This document shows positions 16,921 to 24,786 of a stretch of 35,665 bases of DNA, piece by piece (positions within the stretch are counted from its first letter, which is position 1; each line of letters begins with the position of its first letter). The stretch lies in contig CAJNCI010000014.1 in the NCBI GenBank assembly GCA_905221215.1, positions 1 through 35,665 on the forward strand. Reading direction: 5' to 3'. Under the pieces are notes generated by a model, which saw only the letters and a list, made by a program, of their open reading frames with translations, was not told where the DNA came from and ran no database searches. The position numbers and the translations under genes are program-made. Source of the DNA: a bacterium (GTDB taxonomy: Bacteria > Bacillota > Bacilli > Lactobacillales > Streptococcaceae).

Positions 16921-18582
16921 CTAATTTCCAGTCAAAATCTGCTTTTCGATCAGATTTTCGATTTGGTACTGGAGTTCCTTGGCTTCTTCGCTATTGGTAA
17001 GATAATGCCCCAAGAGCCGCTCTAGCTCACTTCTGAAATCGCTGTGCTGACTGGCTATCAGGCGATACTTGATAAAGCTGTTGAGCTTGACCACGTCTTC
17101 ATAGTCAAAAATAGGATTGACCTGCACCAGCGGAAATCTACTGCTAAGCCCGTCGCCGGTCACAATCAGCAAATCCACTTCCAGCAGGTCTTCTACGCTC
17201 TTAAATTGCTCACTTGTAAAGACCGCGCGGATATAGTCATGCGGAAAATAATACTGGCACTGCTTGAGCAAGAGGCGCTGGACTGCCACCCCCTCATCGC
17301 AGACAATATAAATCTGCTTGACCTCCTTGGGCTCCGTCGCCTGCGGCTTCAAAGCACCACCTAGGTGCATAGCCAAGTACGCAATCTCGCCTCGCGTCAG
17401 CGAAATGAGCCAGGCCTCCTCTAAAATCCCCACGCTCTGCTCGGTATAGTGATAAAGCTCAGGATACTTTTGCAAAATGTGCCGCGTCAGCGGATTTTTG
17501 GACAAAATGCCATAAGTCTTGCGGAACAAAAGCGCCTTACAGTGGGTCATGAGATTGCGAATCAGATCGTCACGATTTTCCAGCTCATAGGGAGAATGTG
17601 CTTCAAAATCCCAGATGAAATTGTCAATGGCCAGTTGCAAATCCGCGAAATCTTCACTAGTTGCATGTAAATCCTGGTCTTTTCGATGAGAAAGCAATAA
17701 AACCGCAATCCAAGACAGCTCAATCTCATCCAAACGCAAGCCCAATTTTTCGTCCAGCAAAGTCTGAAGTTTCTTAGCCGTGCTGTATTCCACGCGCTTA
17801 CGAATAAGAGAAAACTCGCGGTACAAATCGTCCTTCTCCTGCTCGCTCAAGGTCATATTACGGTAGGACAGCAGCAGATAAGGCAGAACCTTGAGCATAA
17901 ACTCGATTTCATAGCGATTGATTTTCTTACCCAAGTCCTGCTCGATAAAATGCACCTGCTGGTTGAGAAAAATTTGTAATTCCTCGGACAGCAGCACATC
18001 TTCCTGCACAAACTGCTTGATTTTACTTCCCAAAATCCGCATAAAACCGCTATTGCCCTCAGAAAAAATCGTGGTCAACAGAGCATGAACGTACTGGACT
18101 TTATTGAGCGGGTGGCATTTGAGAACATAGCCCTGCGACTTGGTTGTAATGAGACTAATCTGGTACTGCTCGACCGTCAGCTGGCTACGAATGGTGTTAA
18201 GGTCGTTGAGCACTGTATTACGCGACACCTTGGTCAAATCCATGAGCTTTTCAATCGTCACGCGCTCTTTCAAGACGCAGATAAAGAGAATCATCAGCTG
18301 CATGCGCTCTTCCATACTCATGACATAGCTGTGAGCATCCACGCTTTCAAGCAAGGCTTCACAAGCCTCTCGTTGTTCCGCTGTCAAAACCAGTCCGACC
18401 CGCGGCTGGCTGACAATCTTGTCAACTCCTTGAGGCAAAGCGTCGTTTATTTTTTCTAAATGATAATAAATTTTGCGGCGCGATTGCCCTGTGGCACGAG
18501 AAATCGCCATAATTGTTTCAGGTTCTGTCAACTGCAAAAGATAGTTGAGCAAGACAGAGCTGCTTTTATTTAAATAAATCAT
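16921..18582 (-). CDS. PRD-containing transcriptional activator (BglG/MtlR type, UlaR-like)
   Basis: A 553-residue PTS-controlled regulator. Two N-terminal helix-turn-helix modules (about 10-60, MAISRATGQSRRKIYYHLEK; about 90-150, LMDLTKVSRNTVLNDLNTI), PRD1 (about 190-290), PRD2 (about 300-400) and an EIIB-like domain (about 405-490) starting IYIVCDEGVAVQRLL with a cysteine in the phosphorylation-loop position. I see no C-terminal EIIA domain. Such proteins are switched by HPr and EII phosphorylation. By position next to ulaG this is the ula regulator slot, but it may now serve the sugar island. Codon usage is visibly richer in G+C than tkt. AAGGAAAG precedes the ATG. Confidence 0.88.
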   Translation of the reverse strand: MIYLNKSSSVLLNYLLQLTEPETIMAISRATGQSRRKIYYHLEKINDALPQGVDKIVSQPRVGLVLTAEQREACEALLESVDAHSYVMSMEERMQLMILFICVLKERVTIEKLMDLTKVSRNTVLNDLNTIRSQLTVEQYQISLITTKSQGYVLKCHPLNKVQYVHALLTTIFSEGNSGFMRILGSKIKQFVQEDVLLSEELQIFLNQQVHFIEQDLGKKINRYEIEFMLKVLPYLLLSYRNMTLSEQEKDDLYREFSLIRKRVEYSTAKKLQTLLDEKLGLRLDEIELSWIAVLLLSHRKDQDLHATSEDFADLQLAIDNFIWDFEAHSPYELENRDDLIRNLMTHCKALLFRKTYGILSKNPLTRHILQKYPELYHYTEQSVGILEEAWLISLTRGEIAYLAMHLGGALKPQATEPKEVKQIYIVCDEGVAVQRLLLKQCQYYFPHDYIRAVFTSEQFKSVEDLLEVDLLIVTGDGLSSRFPLVQVNPIFDYEDVVKLNSFIKYRLIASQHSDFRSELERLLGHYLTNSEEAKELQYQIENLIEKQILTGN

Positions 18583-18693
18583 TTGCTTTTCTTTCCTTTA
18601 AACTTCCTTTCTAGGATATCGCAACCGCTTATAAAATTGAAAGATGAAGGATTTTTCAGCTACTTGGAAAGTCTTATTTCCCACTCCCTTGCA

Positions 18694-18702
18694 TGTTATA
18701 AT
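18694..18702 (+). promoter_or_regulatory. Extended -10 before the acetyltransferase remnant
   Basis: TGTTATAAT on the plus strand, 22 bases before the ATG at 18724; no strong -35. The remnant therefore still has a plausible promoter, in the 141-base region shared with the divergent PRD regulator. Confidence 0.55.
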
Positions 18703-18723
18703 AAAAGAAAAAATCTGCTCCCC

Positions 18724-18951
18724 ATGAATCTTAAAGAACAACAGCAGCATATTCTTTCGGGTGCCATGTACAATGACTTGACTCCCGAGTTGGTCAAAGC
18801 ACGCGAAAAAACGGTCTTTCTGACCAACTGCTACAATGCCAGTTTTGGACAGCCTGCTAAGGACATCCCAGCTAATGTTGTGGCGACTGGCGTTCCTTGC
18901 CACGTCATTCGACTAATCACTGACCAAGACAAAATCAATTATCAGCCATAA
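18724..18951 (+). pseudogene. Internally deleted maltose/galactoside O-acetyltransferase
   Basis: 75 codons: the first 45 (MNLKEQQQHILSGAMYNDLT to NASFGQPA) match the N-terminal cap of the Maa/LacA family, and the last 30 (KDIPANVVATGVPCHVIR onward) match its C-terminal end. The left-handed beta-helix of hexapeptide repeats between them, about 110 residues with the active site, is missing. The two parts are joined in frame near 18858, so no stop or frameshift is present. It cannot be an active acetyltransferase. The family acetylates sugars with acetyl-CoA. An upstream ATG at 18583 would add 47 unrelated residues. Confidence 0.85.
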
Positions 18952-18985
18952 AACTGAAGTAGGTTCACCTACCTCAGTTTTCTTT
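18951..18985. terminator. Bidirectional terminator between the remnant and the isomerase gene
   Basis: Arms 18951-18964 (AAACTGAAGTAGGT) and 18967-18980 pair with one mismatch. The plus-strand tail is TCTTTTT. The minus-strand isomerase stop codon (18974-18976) lies inside the stem. Confidence 0.8.
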
Positions 18986-19723
18986 TTCCAGCAGCCGCGC
19001 GATGTCTGCTTCTAAGTTTTCCAAGGAAGTCGGATATTCTAGGGCAAGATAGCGTACATGGCTAAAGCGCTTCATGAGGCTAGGAGCATCTAACTCACCT
19101 TCAAATAAACTAGCAATCTCCACTTGACCATTTACATGACGGTAATTTTTGCAATGGAGGTAATCGGTAACTTCTGCCAAGCTAGCAAAAGCCTGCTCTA
19201 TATCTTCTCCAATCCAAGCCCAGTTGCCAAGGTCAAAAACGAAAGCAATAGGCAGGTCTGCTGCGCTGACCTTGTTCATCATCAAACGGCAATTCTTGAT
19301 ACTGGCATAAAGAGGGTCTTGGTTATTTTCCAGCTTAAGTCCGACAGATGATTGAAAACTAGGCGCCAACTCTGCCAAAGAAGCTACTGAAATCTGACTG
19401 GCATCACCCGTGTTTAATTTGATAAAGGGAGCGCCCAAGAGCTCTGCTTCCTGTCGCAAAGTCTTAAGTTTCGGATTGACCCTATCTCCTATGACAAAAT
19501 CCTCATTGACACTGTAAAAGAGCGACAGCCCTAGCAGGTCAGCTTTTTTTCTGATGTTTTTTAACTCTATATCAATATCCCTTAAAAACTCTCGCCGAAT
19601 TTCAACCCTTGAAATCCCCAGATTTTTGACGCTTTCTAGCAAATCTTCTTGCTTGACTCCCCTGTCTAATTCTTCCTTAAAAGCAATCGTGTTGATAATC
19701 AATTCTTCTCGCTTTATTTTCAT
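18974..19723 (-). CDS. Sugar phosphate isomerase/epimerase (AP-endonuclease-2 TIM-barrel family)
   Basis: A 249-residue single-domain TIM barrel of the xylose-isomerase-like superfamily (IolE, IolH, UlaE type). Family-like segments are GISRVEIRREFLRDI, APFIKLNTGD, VGLKLENNQD (a metal-ligand glutamate in this superfamily), FVFDLGNWAWIG, HCKNYR and the C-terminal LALEYPTS. It is only distantly similar to UlaE and is shorter. It may interconvert ketoses or their phosphates for the adjacent kinase; the exact reaction is unknown. It starts nine bases after the kinase stop (GAGG upstream) and is the last gene of the operon. Confidence 0.75.
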   Translation of the reverse strand: MKIKREELIINTIAFKEELDRGVKQEDLLESVKNLGISRVEIRREFLRDIDIELKNIRKKADLLGLSLFYSVNEDFVIGDRVNPKLKTLRQEAELLGAPFIKLNTGDASQISVASLAELAPSFQSSVGLKLENNQDPLYASIKNCRLMMNKVSAADLPIAFVFDLGNWAWIGEDIEQAFASLAEVTDYLHCKNYRHVNGQVEIASLFEGELDAPSLMKRFSHVRYLALEYPTSLENLEADIARLLEKEN

Positions 19724-19732
19724 CCCAATCCT

Positions 19733-21256
19733 CTATTCTAATGTCGTCCGTAGCTGACAAAGCTCTGCCCAAGCAGGCTCCATGGCTGCAAGCAAACTTT
19801 GGTAAACGCGATATTTCCTTTGATAAATCTCATGTTCCTTAGCCTGAGGCTCAAAGCGCTCCTTGACCCGAACCATTTTTTCGACAGCTTCTTCTAGGCT
19901 CAAATCTTCCACCGCTTGCAAGCAAGCAATGGCACCACCCAGACCACCCAATTCTGACGCTTCAACCGTCTCTACTGGGATATTTAAAATATCAGCGAAC
20001 ATCTGCATCCAAGATGGCGAATTTGTCGCACCGCCTGACAAGCGCAAAGCGCGCGGTCTTTGCTCAATCGTCGCTAGCAAATCATCGATATGCTGCTTGT
20101 GCGCATAGACAATCCCCTCATAAACCGCCCGAATCATCTCTGACTTGCTGGACTGGGTTGTCAGACCAAAGAAGCAAGCCTCAGCAGCTCTGCTGATATT
20201 GCTGCCATAAAGAAAAGGGAAAAAGAGAATCTTGCTGTAAGAAGCGTCCGTCTCCTGCAAAAACACTTCCAGTACATCGTAAATAGAGGAATTCGAAGCC
20301 TTGAGATTTTGGATTTCCTCCATCATCAGCATTTTTATCATAGCATCCAAATTTCCCGCCGAAGTTGGACTGCCTGCCTCTATCAAAAAATCGCGATTGG
20401 GAAAATAAGAGTGCATCAAGCCGCTATCTTGGCTGACTGCCGTCTTGCTGGGATAAGTATTGATATTCCAAGTGCCTGAAATCACGCTAAAAGTGCTGGC
20501 GTCTAGGACCCCAGAGCCGATTGCGCAAGCATCAATATCAAAGAGCCCACCAATCACAGGCGTTCCTGCAAGAAGTCCCGTTGCTGCGGCAGCTTCTTGG
20601 GTCAAGCCACCAACAAGCTCTGCATAGTCCACTTGGGGCGCCAAAAGCTCGTATATTTCTTCAATACCAAAGAAAGTCGTAATTCTTTTGTCGTAAGTGC
20701 CCGTCTGGAAGTTAATCCAGTGATTTCCTGAAGCATCTCCCATCTCTTGCTGAATACACCCAGTCAGCTTGAAGCGGACATAGTCCTTGGCCGACAGAAT
20801 TGCCCCAATATTCTGGTAAATCTCTGGTTCATATTCTTTGAGCCAGCGAAGCAAAACGGGATTTTGCACGGCAACAACATGCTGGTGCGTCAAGTCCCAG
20901 ATTTCGTCTAGCCGCTCCTCAAATTCTTGAGCCAGCTCGACCGCTCGCTCATCTGTAGACAAGATACCGCGCGTAAATTCCTGACCGTTTTTATCCAGCA
21001 GATAGAGGCCTTTCCCATGACCAATACAGGCAAGAGCGCTGATGTCTTCTGCCTTAAGCTGGGCATTTTTGACAGCTTGCCTCATAGCCTGACAAATCCC
21101 CTGCCAGGTCTCTTTCAAATCCACTTCGCGATAGCCTGCTTTTTCCTCAATCTTCTTGGTACTAAAAGCAGACTGCCCTAATTGTCGCCCTTCTTCATCA
21201 AATACGATTGCCTTGGTATTAGTGCCCCCATAATCGATACTTAAAAAATATTTCAT
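19733..21256 (-). CDS. FGGY-family carbohydrate kinase (L-xylulose kinase-like)
   Basis: A 507-residue sugar kinase of the FGGY/ASKHA fold: phosphate-1 loop SIDYGGTNTKAIVFDEEG at 6-23, catalytic-base region GLFDIDACAIGSGVL, phosphate-2 ISGTWNIN and adenosine motif LRLSGGATNSPSW. Family members phosphorylate ketoses and polyols. Because UlaE and UlaF, which need L-xylulose or L-ribulose 5-phosphate, are encoded nearby and UlaD is absent, L-xylulose is the most likely substrate (compare E. coli LyxK/YiaP). That assignment is inference from context and general similarity. GGAGGAG precedes the ATG. Confidence 0.82.
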   Translation of the reverse strand: MKYFLSIDYGGTNTKAIVFDEEGRQLGQSAFSTKKIEEKAGYREVDLKETWQGICQAMRQAVKNAQLKAEDISALACIGHGKGLYLLDKNGQEFTRGILSTDERAVELAQEFEERLDEIWDLTHQHVVAVQNPVLLRWLKEYEPEIYQNIGAILSAKDYVRFKLTGCIQQEMGDASGNHWINFQTGTYDKRITTFFGIEEIYELLAPQVDYAELVGGLTQEAAAATGLLAGTPVIGGLFDIDACAIGSGVLDASTFSVISGTWNINTYPSKTAVSQDSGLMHSYFPNRDFLIEAGSPTSAGNLDAMIKMLMMEEIQNLKASNSSIYDVLEVFLQETDASYSKILFFPFLYGSNISRAAEACFFGLTTQSSKSEMIRAVYEGIVYAHKQHIDDLLATIEQRPRALRLSGGATNSPSWMQMFADILNIPVETVEASELGGLGGAIACLQAVEDLSLEEAVEKMVRVKERFEPQAKEHEIYQRKYRVYQSLLAAMEPAWAELCQLRTTLE

Positions 21257-21280
21257 TTTTCTCCTCCGATTTCAAGTACA

Positions 21281-21311
21281 AAAGAAGCTGAGATTGCCTC
21301 ACAGCTTCTTT
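21281..21311 (-). terminator. Intra-operon hairpin between amidohydrolase and kinase
   Basis: AAGAAGCTG-type arms (21281-21292 and 21298-21311) form a long stem with one bulge, followed on the minus strand by UUUUGU. It may attenuate transcription of the last two genes or protect the upstream mRNA; it is not a strong terminator by tail. Confidence 0.55.
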
Positions 21312-21331
21312 ATGAACAAGCACATGCGGAT

Positions 21332-22321
21332 TTAATACAAGCCTAATTCCTTAGTCGCTGCATCAACCGCTTCACGGTTTGCTTGAACAGCCGACGGCTT
21401 AAAGTAAACGCGCTCTGCATTATTGTAGAGGACATCTTCTAGCTCTTCTGGCGTGAAAATATCCACGTGCTCCAGCCAAGTTGCCAACTCTTCATAAGTG
21501 TTAAAAGTAGCTGACCAAGGCGAATCTGTGCCCCAGATGATGCGCTTCGCTCCCAGCACTTCCTTAGCAATCCGAACATTCTTTTCAGATTTAGGGAATG
21601 GGAAAGTATCTGGACGGTCAATATCTTGGATAGCAGAAATATCTGTGTAAACATTTGGTAAATCTTTCCACATGCTGAGTTCCGCCCGCAGACGATTTGG
21701 TGTATCCGCATGTGGGAATGACAAATGGCAGACAACAAAGTCAAGGCTTGGATGCAAACGAGCAAGATTGGCAATAGCATCCGGCTGGTGGCTGATTTGG
21801 TCAAAGTTGCCATAGTCCACAGTGATAACGAAGCCTGGATAATCCAGCAAGTAGCTCAAAATCAAGCTGACATGCGGGTCACTGTCCAAGCGGAAAGGCG
21901 TTTTTTGTCCACGATAGCCGTGGATACCACCACCTTGGCTGATTTCAAATTTGAGTGCTCTAAAGCCCAGCTCTTCTACATGACGGCGAACAATCTGCAT
22001 GGCATTTTCAGCAAATGGATCCACCGAAAATGCGCCTGTAAAGCGGTCTGGGTAGCGCTTAATCGCCAGATGAGTATAGTAGTTTTGATAGCCATTCAAG
22101 TGGCCTTGCAAAATCACCGCTTTCTCAATATCATTGGCATCCATGTACTTCAAGAAAGCCTCTGCTGTAAAGTCCTTGTCGCCATAGCCGTCTGGAATAA
22201 GCTTAATCAATTCACCGTCGTCCCAAATGGCATAGCCATTGCCCAGAGCATTCAGTCTGCCCTTGCCATTAAAACCAGCAATAGTATTTAAAATATGTGC
22301 ATGTCCGTCAATTTTCTTCAT
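21332..22321 (-). CDS. Amidohydrolase family 2 enzyme (lactonase/decarboxylase-type TIM barrel)
   Basis: A 329-residue amidohydrolase-2 protein. Metal-site motifs are DGHAHIL (HxH near residues 5-7), the central CHLSFPHAD and the C-terminal GTDSPWSATF aspartate. This family includes sugar lactonases such as fuconolactonase-like enzymes, and decarboxylases. Placed with a 2-hydroxyacid dehydrogenase and a sugar kinase, hydrolysis of an aldonolactone is my favoured reading; the substrate is not shown by the sequence. ATG at 22321 follows GGAGG by eight bases; an in-frame ATG at 22342 would add seven residues. It lies 33 bases after the EIIC gene. Confidence 0.8.
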   Translation of the reverse strand: MKKIDGHAHILNTIAGFNGKGRLNALGNGYAIWDDGELIKLIPDGYGDKDFTAEAFLKYMDANDIEKAVILQGHLNGYQNYYTHLAIKRYPDRFTGAFSVDPFAENAMQIVRRHVEELGFRALKFEISQGGGIHGYRGQKTPFRLDSDPHVSLILSYLLDYPGFVITVDYGNFDQISHQPDAIANLARLHPSLDFVVCHLSFPHADTPNRLRAELSMWKDLPNVYTDISAIQDIDRPDTFPFPKSEKNVRIAKEVLGAKRIIWGTDSPWSATFNTYEELATWLEHVDIFTPEELEDVLYNNAERVYFKPSAVQANREAVDAATKELGLY

Positions 22322-22354
22322 GATACAGTCCTCCAAATTCAAATCTGTTATTCA

Positions 22355-23806
22355 TTAGCCTTCGCTAATCATAATCTTTTCTTTACTTCCTTCAAAACCA
22401 CTATTTTTATCTGCCATTTTCCGCAAATAAGCGTAGATAGACTCGCGTTTTGTCCGTAGGAAGAAAAGAGATACTAGGTAAACAGCAATCGTCACGCCAA
22501 TCCAAAGCGGATTGCCCGAAATCCAAGCAAAGAAGACGAGAGCCGTCAAAGGGTGAGCCAAAAGATTGAAACTCATAATCAAGACCACTCCAGCTGGCAA
22601 GACCGATCCATATTGTTGCACAGCTTCCGTATAAATTGGACCGAGGGCGCTGGCCGCATAAAGTCCCAGTGAAAACCAAACTATTCCGTTTAGAATCGCC
22701 TTGAGGATATTTCCTTTTGATACGGCAATCATAGCTTCAATCATAAAGGGAATAGCAATCAAGTCAACGACTGGAAGCGCGCGGTTGCCAGGCAAAATCA
22801 AGGAAACCAAGACCATGATTGGTACCAGAATGAGCCCCGCAATGATAGTGGCAGGTTCACCAAAACCAACTCCGTCATCCACTGCGATAAACCAGCGTTT
22901 CTTGTCTGCCAGTCCGTCTTCTTCTTCGCTTTCTTTTTTCTTGTTCTTTTCGACCGCTTCAGCCAGAGGTCCGAAAGCGCTTGCAAATACGCCTGTAATC
23001 AAGGGGAAAATGGTCATAACGGCTGCAAGTGACATGGCAAAACCTAGAATGCCACCCCAGGCTTCCAAACTCGCCAGATTTTTCAAGCTACCGAGAATCC
23101 CGATAATCATCCCCAGCAAGAAACCGAGAGTCATGGGTTCTCCGAAAATTCCCAGCTTGGTTTTCAGCGATTCTGGATTGAGTTTGACCTTGTTGATACC
23201 GATAAGGTTCCACAGCGGATCCAATACTAAGGCTGGAATCAAGGTTTCGATATTGTGAATAGAGTTGATTGTTGCATTTTTGACTCTGTAGTATTCTGAC
23301 CAGCGCTCTGCTACCACTTCTGACATAATCAGTGAGTAAAGAAGGACAAAGACCATGAAAGCAAAGGAGAGGATAAAGTTTCCTGTTGCCGCATAAGCCA
23401 TGGTTCCCCAAATCATGTAACCGAAGTTATTCCAGAGATTGGACGGTACAAAGACCCGCGTGATCCCAAAAAGGAAAAGAAGCAACTCAATCAGTAGACC
23501 AAAAACGAAGAAGGACAGACCGATTGAAGAAGAGAAGGCAGTTAGAGAACCCGTTTGCCAACCGATGTCAACGATAGGCAAATTGAGCCCCGCCGTGTCA
23601 ACCATTTGCTGGATGTACTTGGTTACCAGCGGTGTAAAAGCAGAGATGACCCAGCCAAATCCTGTCAAACCAACCCCCGCGCGCAGGGCACTGAAAAAAG
23701 CGCGCTTGGGACTGACTTTCAAGAACAGACTAACAATAAAAATCATTACTGGCACAACGATTGCTGCACCAAAAACATCGAAAAATTTTTGTAAGGCTTC
23801 TAGCAT
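22355..23806 (-). CDS. PTS EIIC membrane subunit, galactitol family, without EIIA/EIIB
   Basis: A 483-residue, highly hydrophobic protein with about ten to twelve membrane segments, related to the galactitol (Gat/Sgc) class of PTS EIIC: MLEALQKFFDVFGAAIVVPV at the start, VAERWSEYYR, NSIHNIETLIPALV, and FAWISGNPLWIGV near the end. A charged cytoplasmic loop (NKKKESEEEDGLADKK) lies mid-protein. EIIC forms the transport path and normally needs its own EIIB to phosphorylate the sugar. No EIIA or EIIB gene lies in this window, and there is no fused domain. AAAGGG precedes the ATG. Confidence 0.85.
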   Translation of the reverse strand: MLEALQKFFDVFGAAIVVPVMIFIVSLFLKVSPKRAFFSALRAGVGLTGFGWVISAFTPLVTKYIQQMVDTAGLNLPIVDIGWQTGSLTAFSSSIGLSFFVFGLLIELLLFLFGITRVFVPSNLWNNFGYMIWGTMAYAATGNFILSFAFMVFVLLYSLIMSEVVAERWSEYYRVKNATINSIHNIETLIPALVLDPLWNLIGINKVKLNPESLKTKLGIFGEPMTLGFLLGMIIGILGSLKNLASLEAWGGILGFAMSLAAVMTIFPLITGVFASAFGPLAEAVEKNKKKESEEEDGLADKKRWFIAVDDGVGFGEPATIIAGLILVPIMVLVSLILPGNRALPVVDLIAIPFMIEAMIAVSKGNILKAILNGIVWFSLGLYAASALGPIYTEAVQQYGSVLPAGVVLIMSFNLLAHPLTALVFFAWISGNPLWIGVTIAVYLVSLFFLRTKRESIYAYLRKMADKNSGFEGSKEKIMISEG

Positions 23807-23829
23807 AGTTTTACCCTTTTTCCTTTATT

Positions 23830-24786
23830 TTATTTGTTTACGACATTGACAGGGTTCCCTTCGAAGAAGGAAAGAATATTCGTGGCAGCTTCTGCTGCCA
23901 AGGTACGGCGACCTTCAATCGTTCCCGTTCCTGCATGCGGCGCCATGATAACATTGTCCAAAGCGCGAAGCTCTTCAGAAACTTCTGGCTCAAACTCAAA
24001 GACATCCAAACCAGCTCCTGCTATCTCTCCAGTTTTAAGCGCTTCAATCAAGTCTTCTTCAGACACAATCGGACCACGCGCTGCATTGATTAGATAGCTT
24101 CTGTTCTTCATTTTCTTGAACACTTCTTTGTTAAATTTGTGATGAGTGGACGGTAGAGACGGAGCATGAATGGTAATGACATCAGCCTTCTCAACCAAAT
24201 CATCAAATTCCACATAGCTAACGCCCAATTCTTTTTCCCTCTCCTCTGGCAATCGATAGAGGTCGTGATAGAGCACTTTCATCCCAAAAGCCTTGGCGAA
24301 GCCAGCTACAGTTGAACCAATACGCCCCATACCATAGATACCAAGCGTTGCGCCCTCAAGTGTCAGCCCTTGATAGCGTCTTTCGCTCGGGTCAATCCAG
24401 TTTCCTGTACGGACAATCTTGTCATAAAAGGCTAAACGTTTGGTAGCGGCTAAGAGAAGGGCAAAAGTCATTTCAGCTGTCGGTACCCGCACAGCTTGCG
24501 GCGAATTGGAGACTACAATCCCTTTTTGTTTGGCGTATTCGATGTCCACATGGTCAAAACCAACCGCATTAAGAGAGATGATTTGCAAGTTTTTCCCCGC
24601 ATCGATCATTTCCTTGTCCCCTTTTTGCCCCATTAAAAGCCAAGCGTCGTACTCAGGCAAGTGTTCCAGCACATAGTCGCGTGAAAACGGCTCCCCGTCT
24701 GAGTAGGTCACATCGTACTTTTCCATTAGCTTGACCAAGCCTTCCTTAGGAACAATTCCCGTCACAAGAACTTTCTTCTTAGGCAT
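23830..24786 (-). CDS. D-isomer-specific 2-hydroxyacid dehydrogenase
   Basis: A 318-residue NAD(P)-dependent dehydrogenase interconverting 2-keto acids and D-2-hydroxy acids (glyoxylate/hydroxypyruvate/2-ketogluconate reductase type). The nucleotide-binding motif is GIYGMGRIGSTVAGFAKAFG, followed by the signature INAARGPIVSEEDLIEAL and the catalytic His in APHAGTGT. The ATG at 24786 is preceded by GGAGG; a longer in-frame start (24909) would run through the preceding gene. The start overlaps the end of the beta-propeller gene by eight bases, so the two are translationally coupled. In the island it probably reduces a keto sugar acid; substrate unknown. Confidence 0.88.
   Translation of the reverse strand: MPKKKVLVTGIVPKEGLVKLMEKYDVTYSDGEPFSRDYVLEHLPEYDAWLLMGQKGDKEMIDAGKNLQIISLNAVGFDHVDIEYAKQKGIVVSNSPQAVRVPTAEMTFALLLAATKRLAFYDKIVRTGNWIDPSERRYQGLTLEGATLGIYGMGRIGSTVAGFAKAFGMKVLYHDLYRLPEEREKELGVSYVEFDDLVEKADVITIHAPSLPSTHHKFNKEVFKKMKNRSYLINAARGPIVSEEDLIEALKTGEIAGAGLDVFEFEPEVSEELRALDNVIMAPHAGTGTIEGRRTLAAEAATNILSFFEGNPVNVVNK

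Noticed and set aside
18583..18723. Longer N-terminus of the acetyltransferase remnant
   Set aside because: The 47 extra codons show no family similarity and cross the predicted -10 of its own promoter.
21725..22291. Plus-strand ORF of 188 codons over the amidohydrolase gene
   Set aside because: Antisense shadow of a gene with clear metal-site motifs; no promoter, no ribosome site, composition unlike a protein.
22701..23258. Plus-strand ORF of 185 codons opposite the EIIC gene
   Set aside because: Serine/proline-rich translation typical of the reverse of a membrane-protein gene; no start signals.
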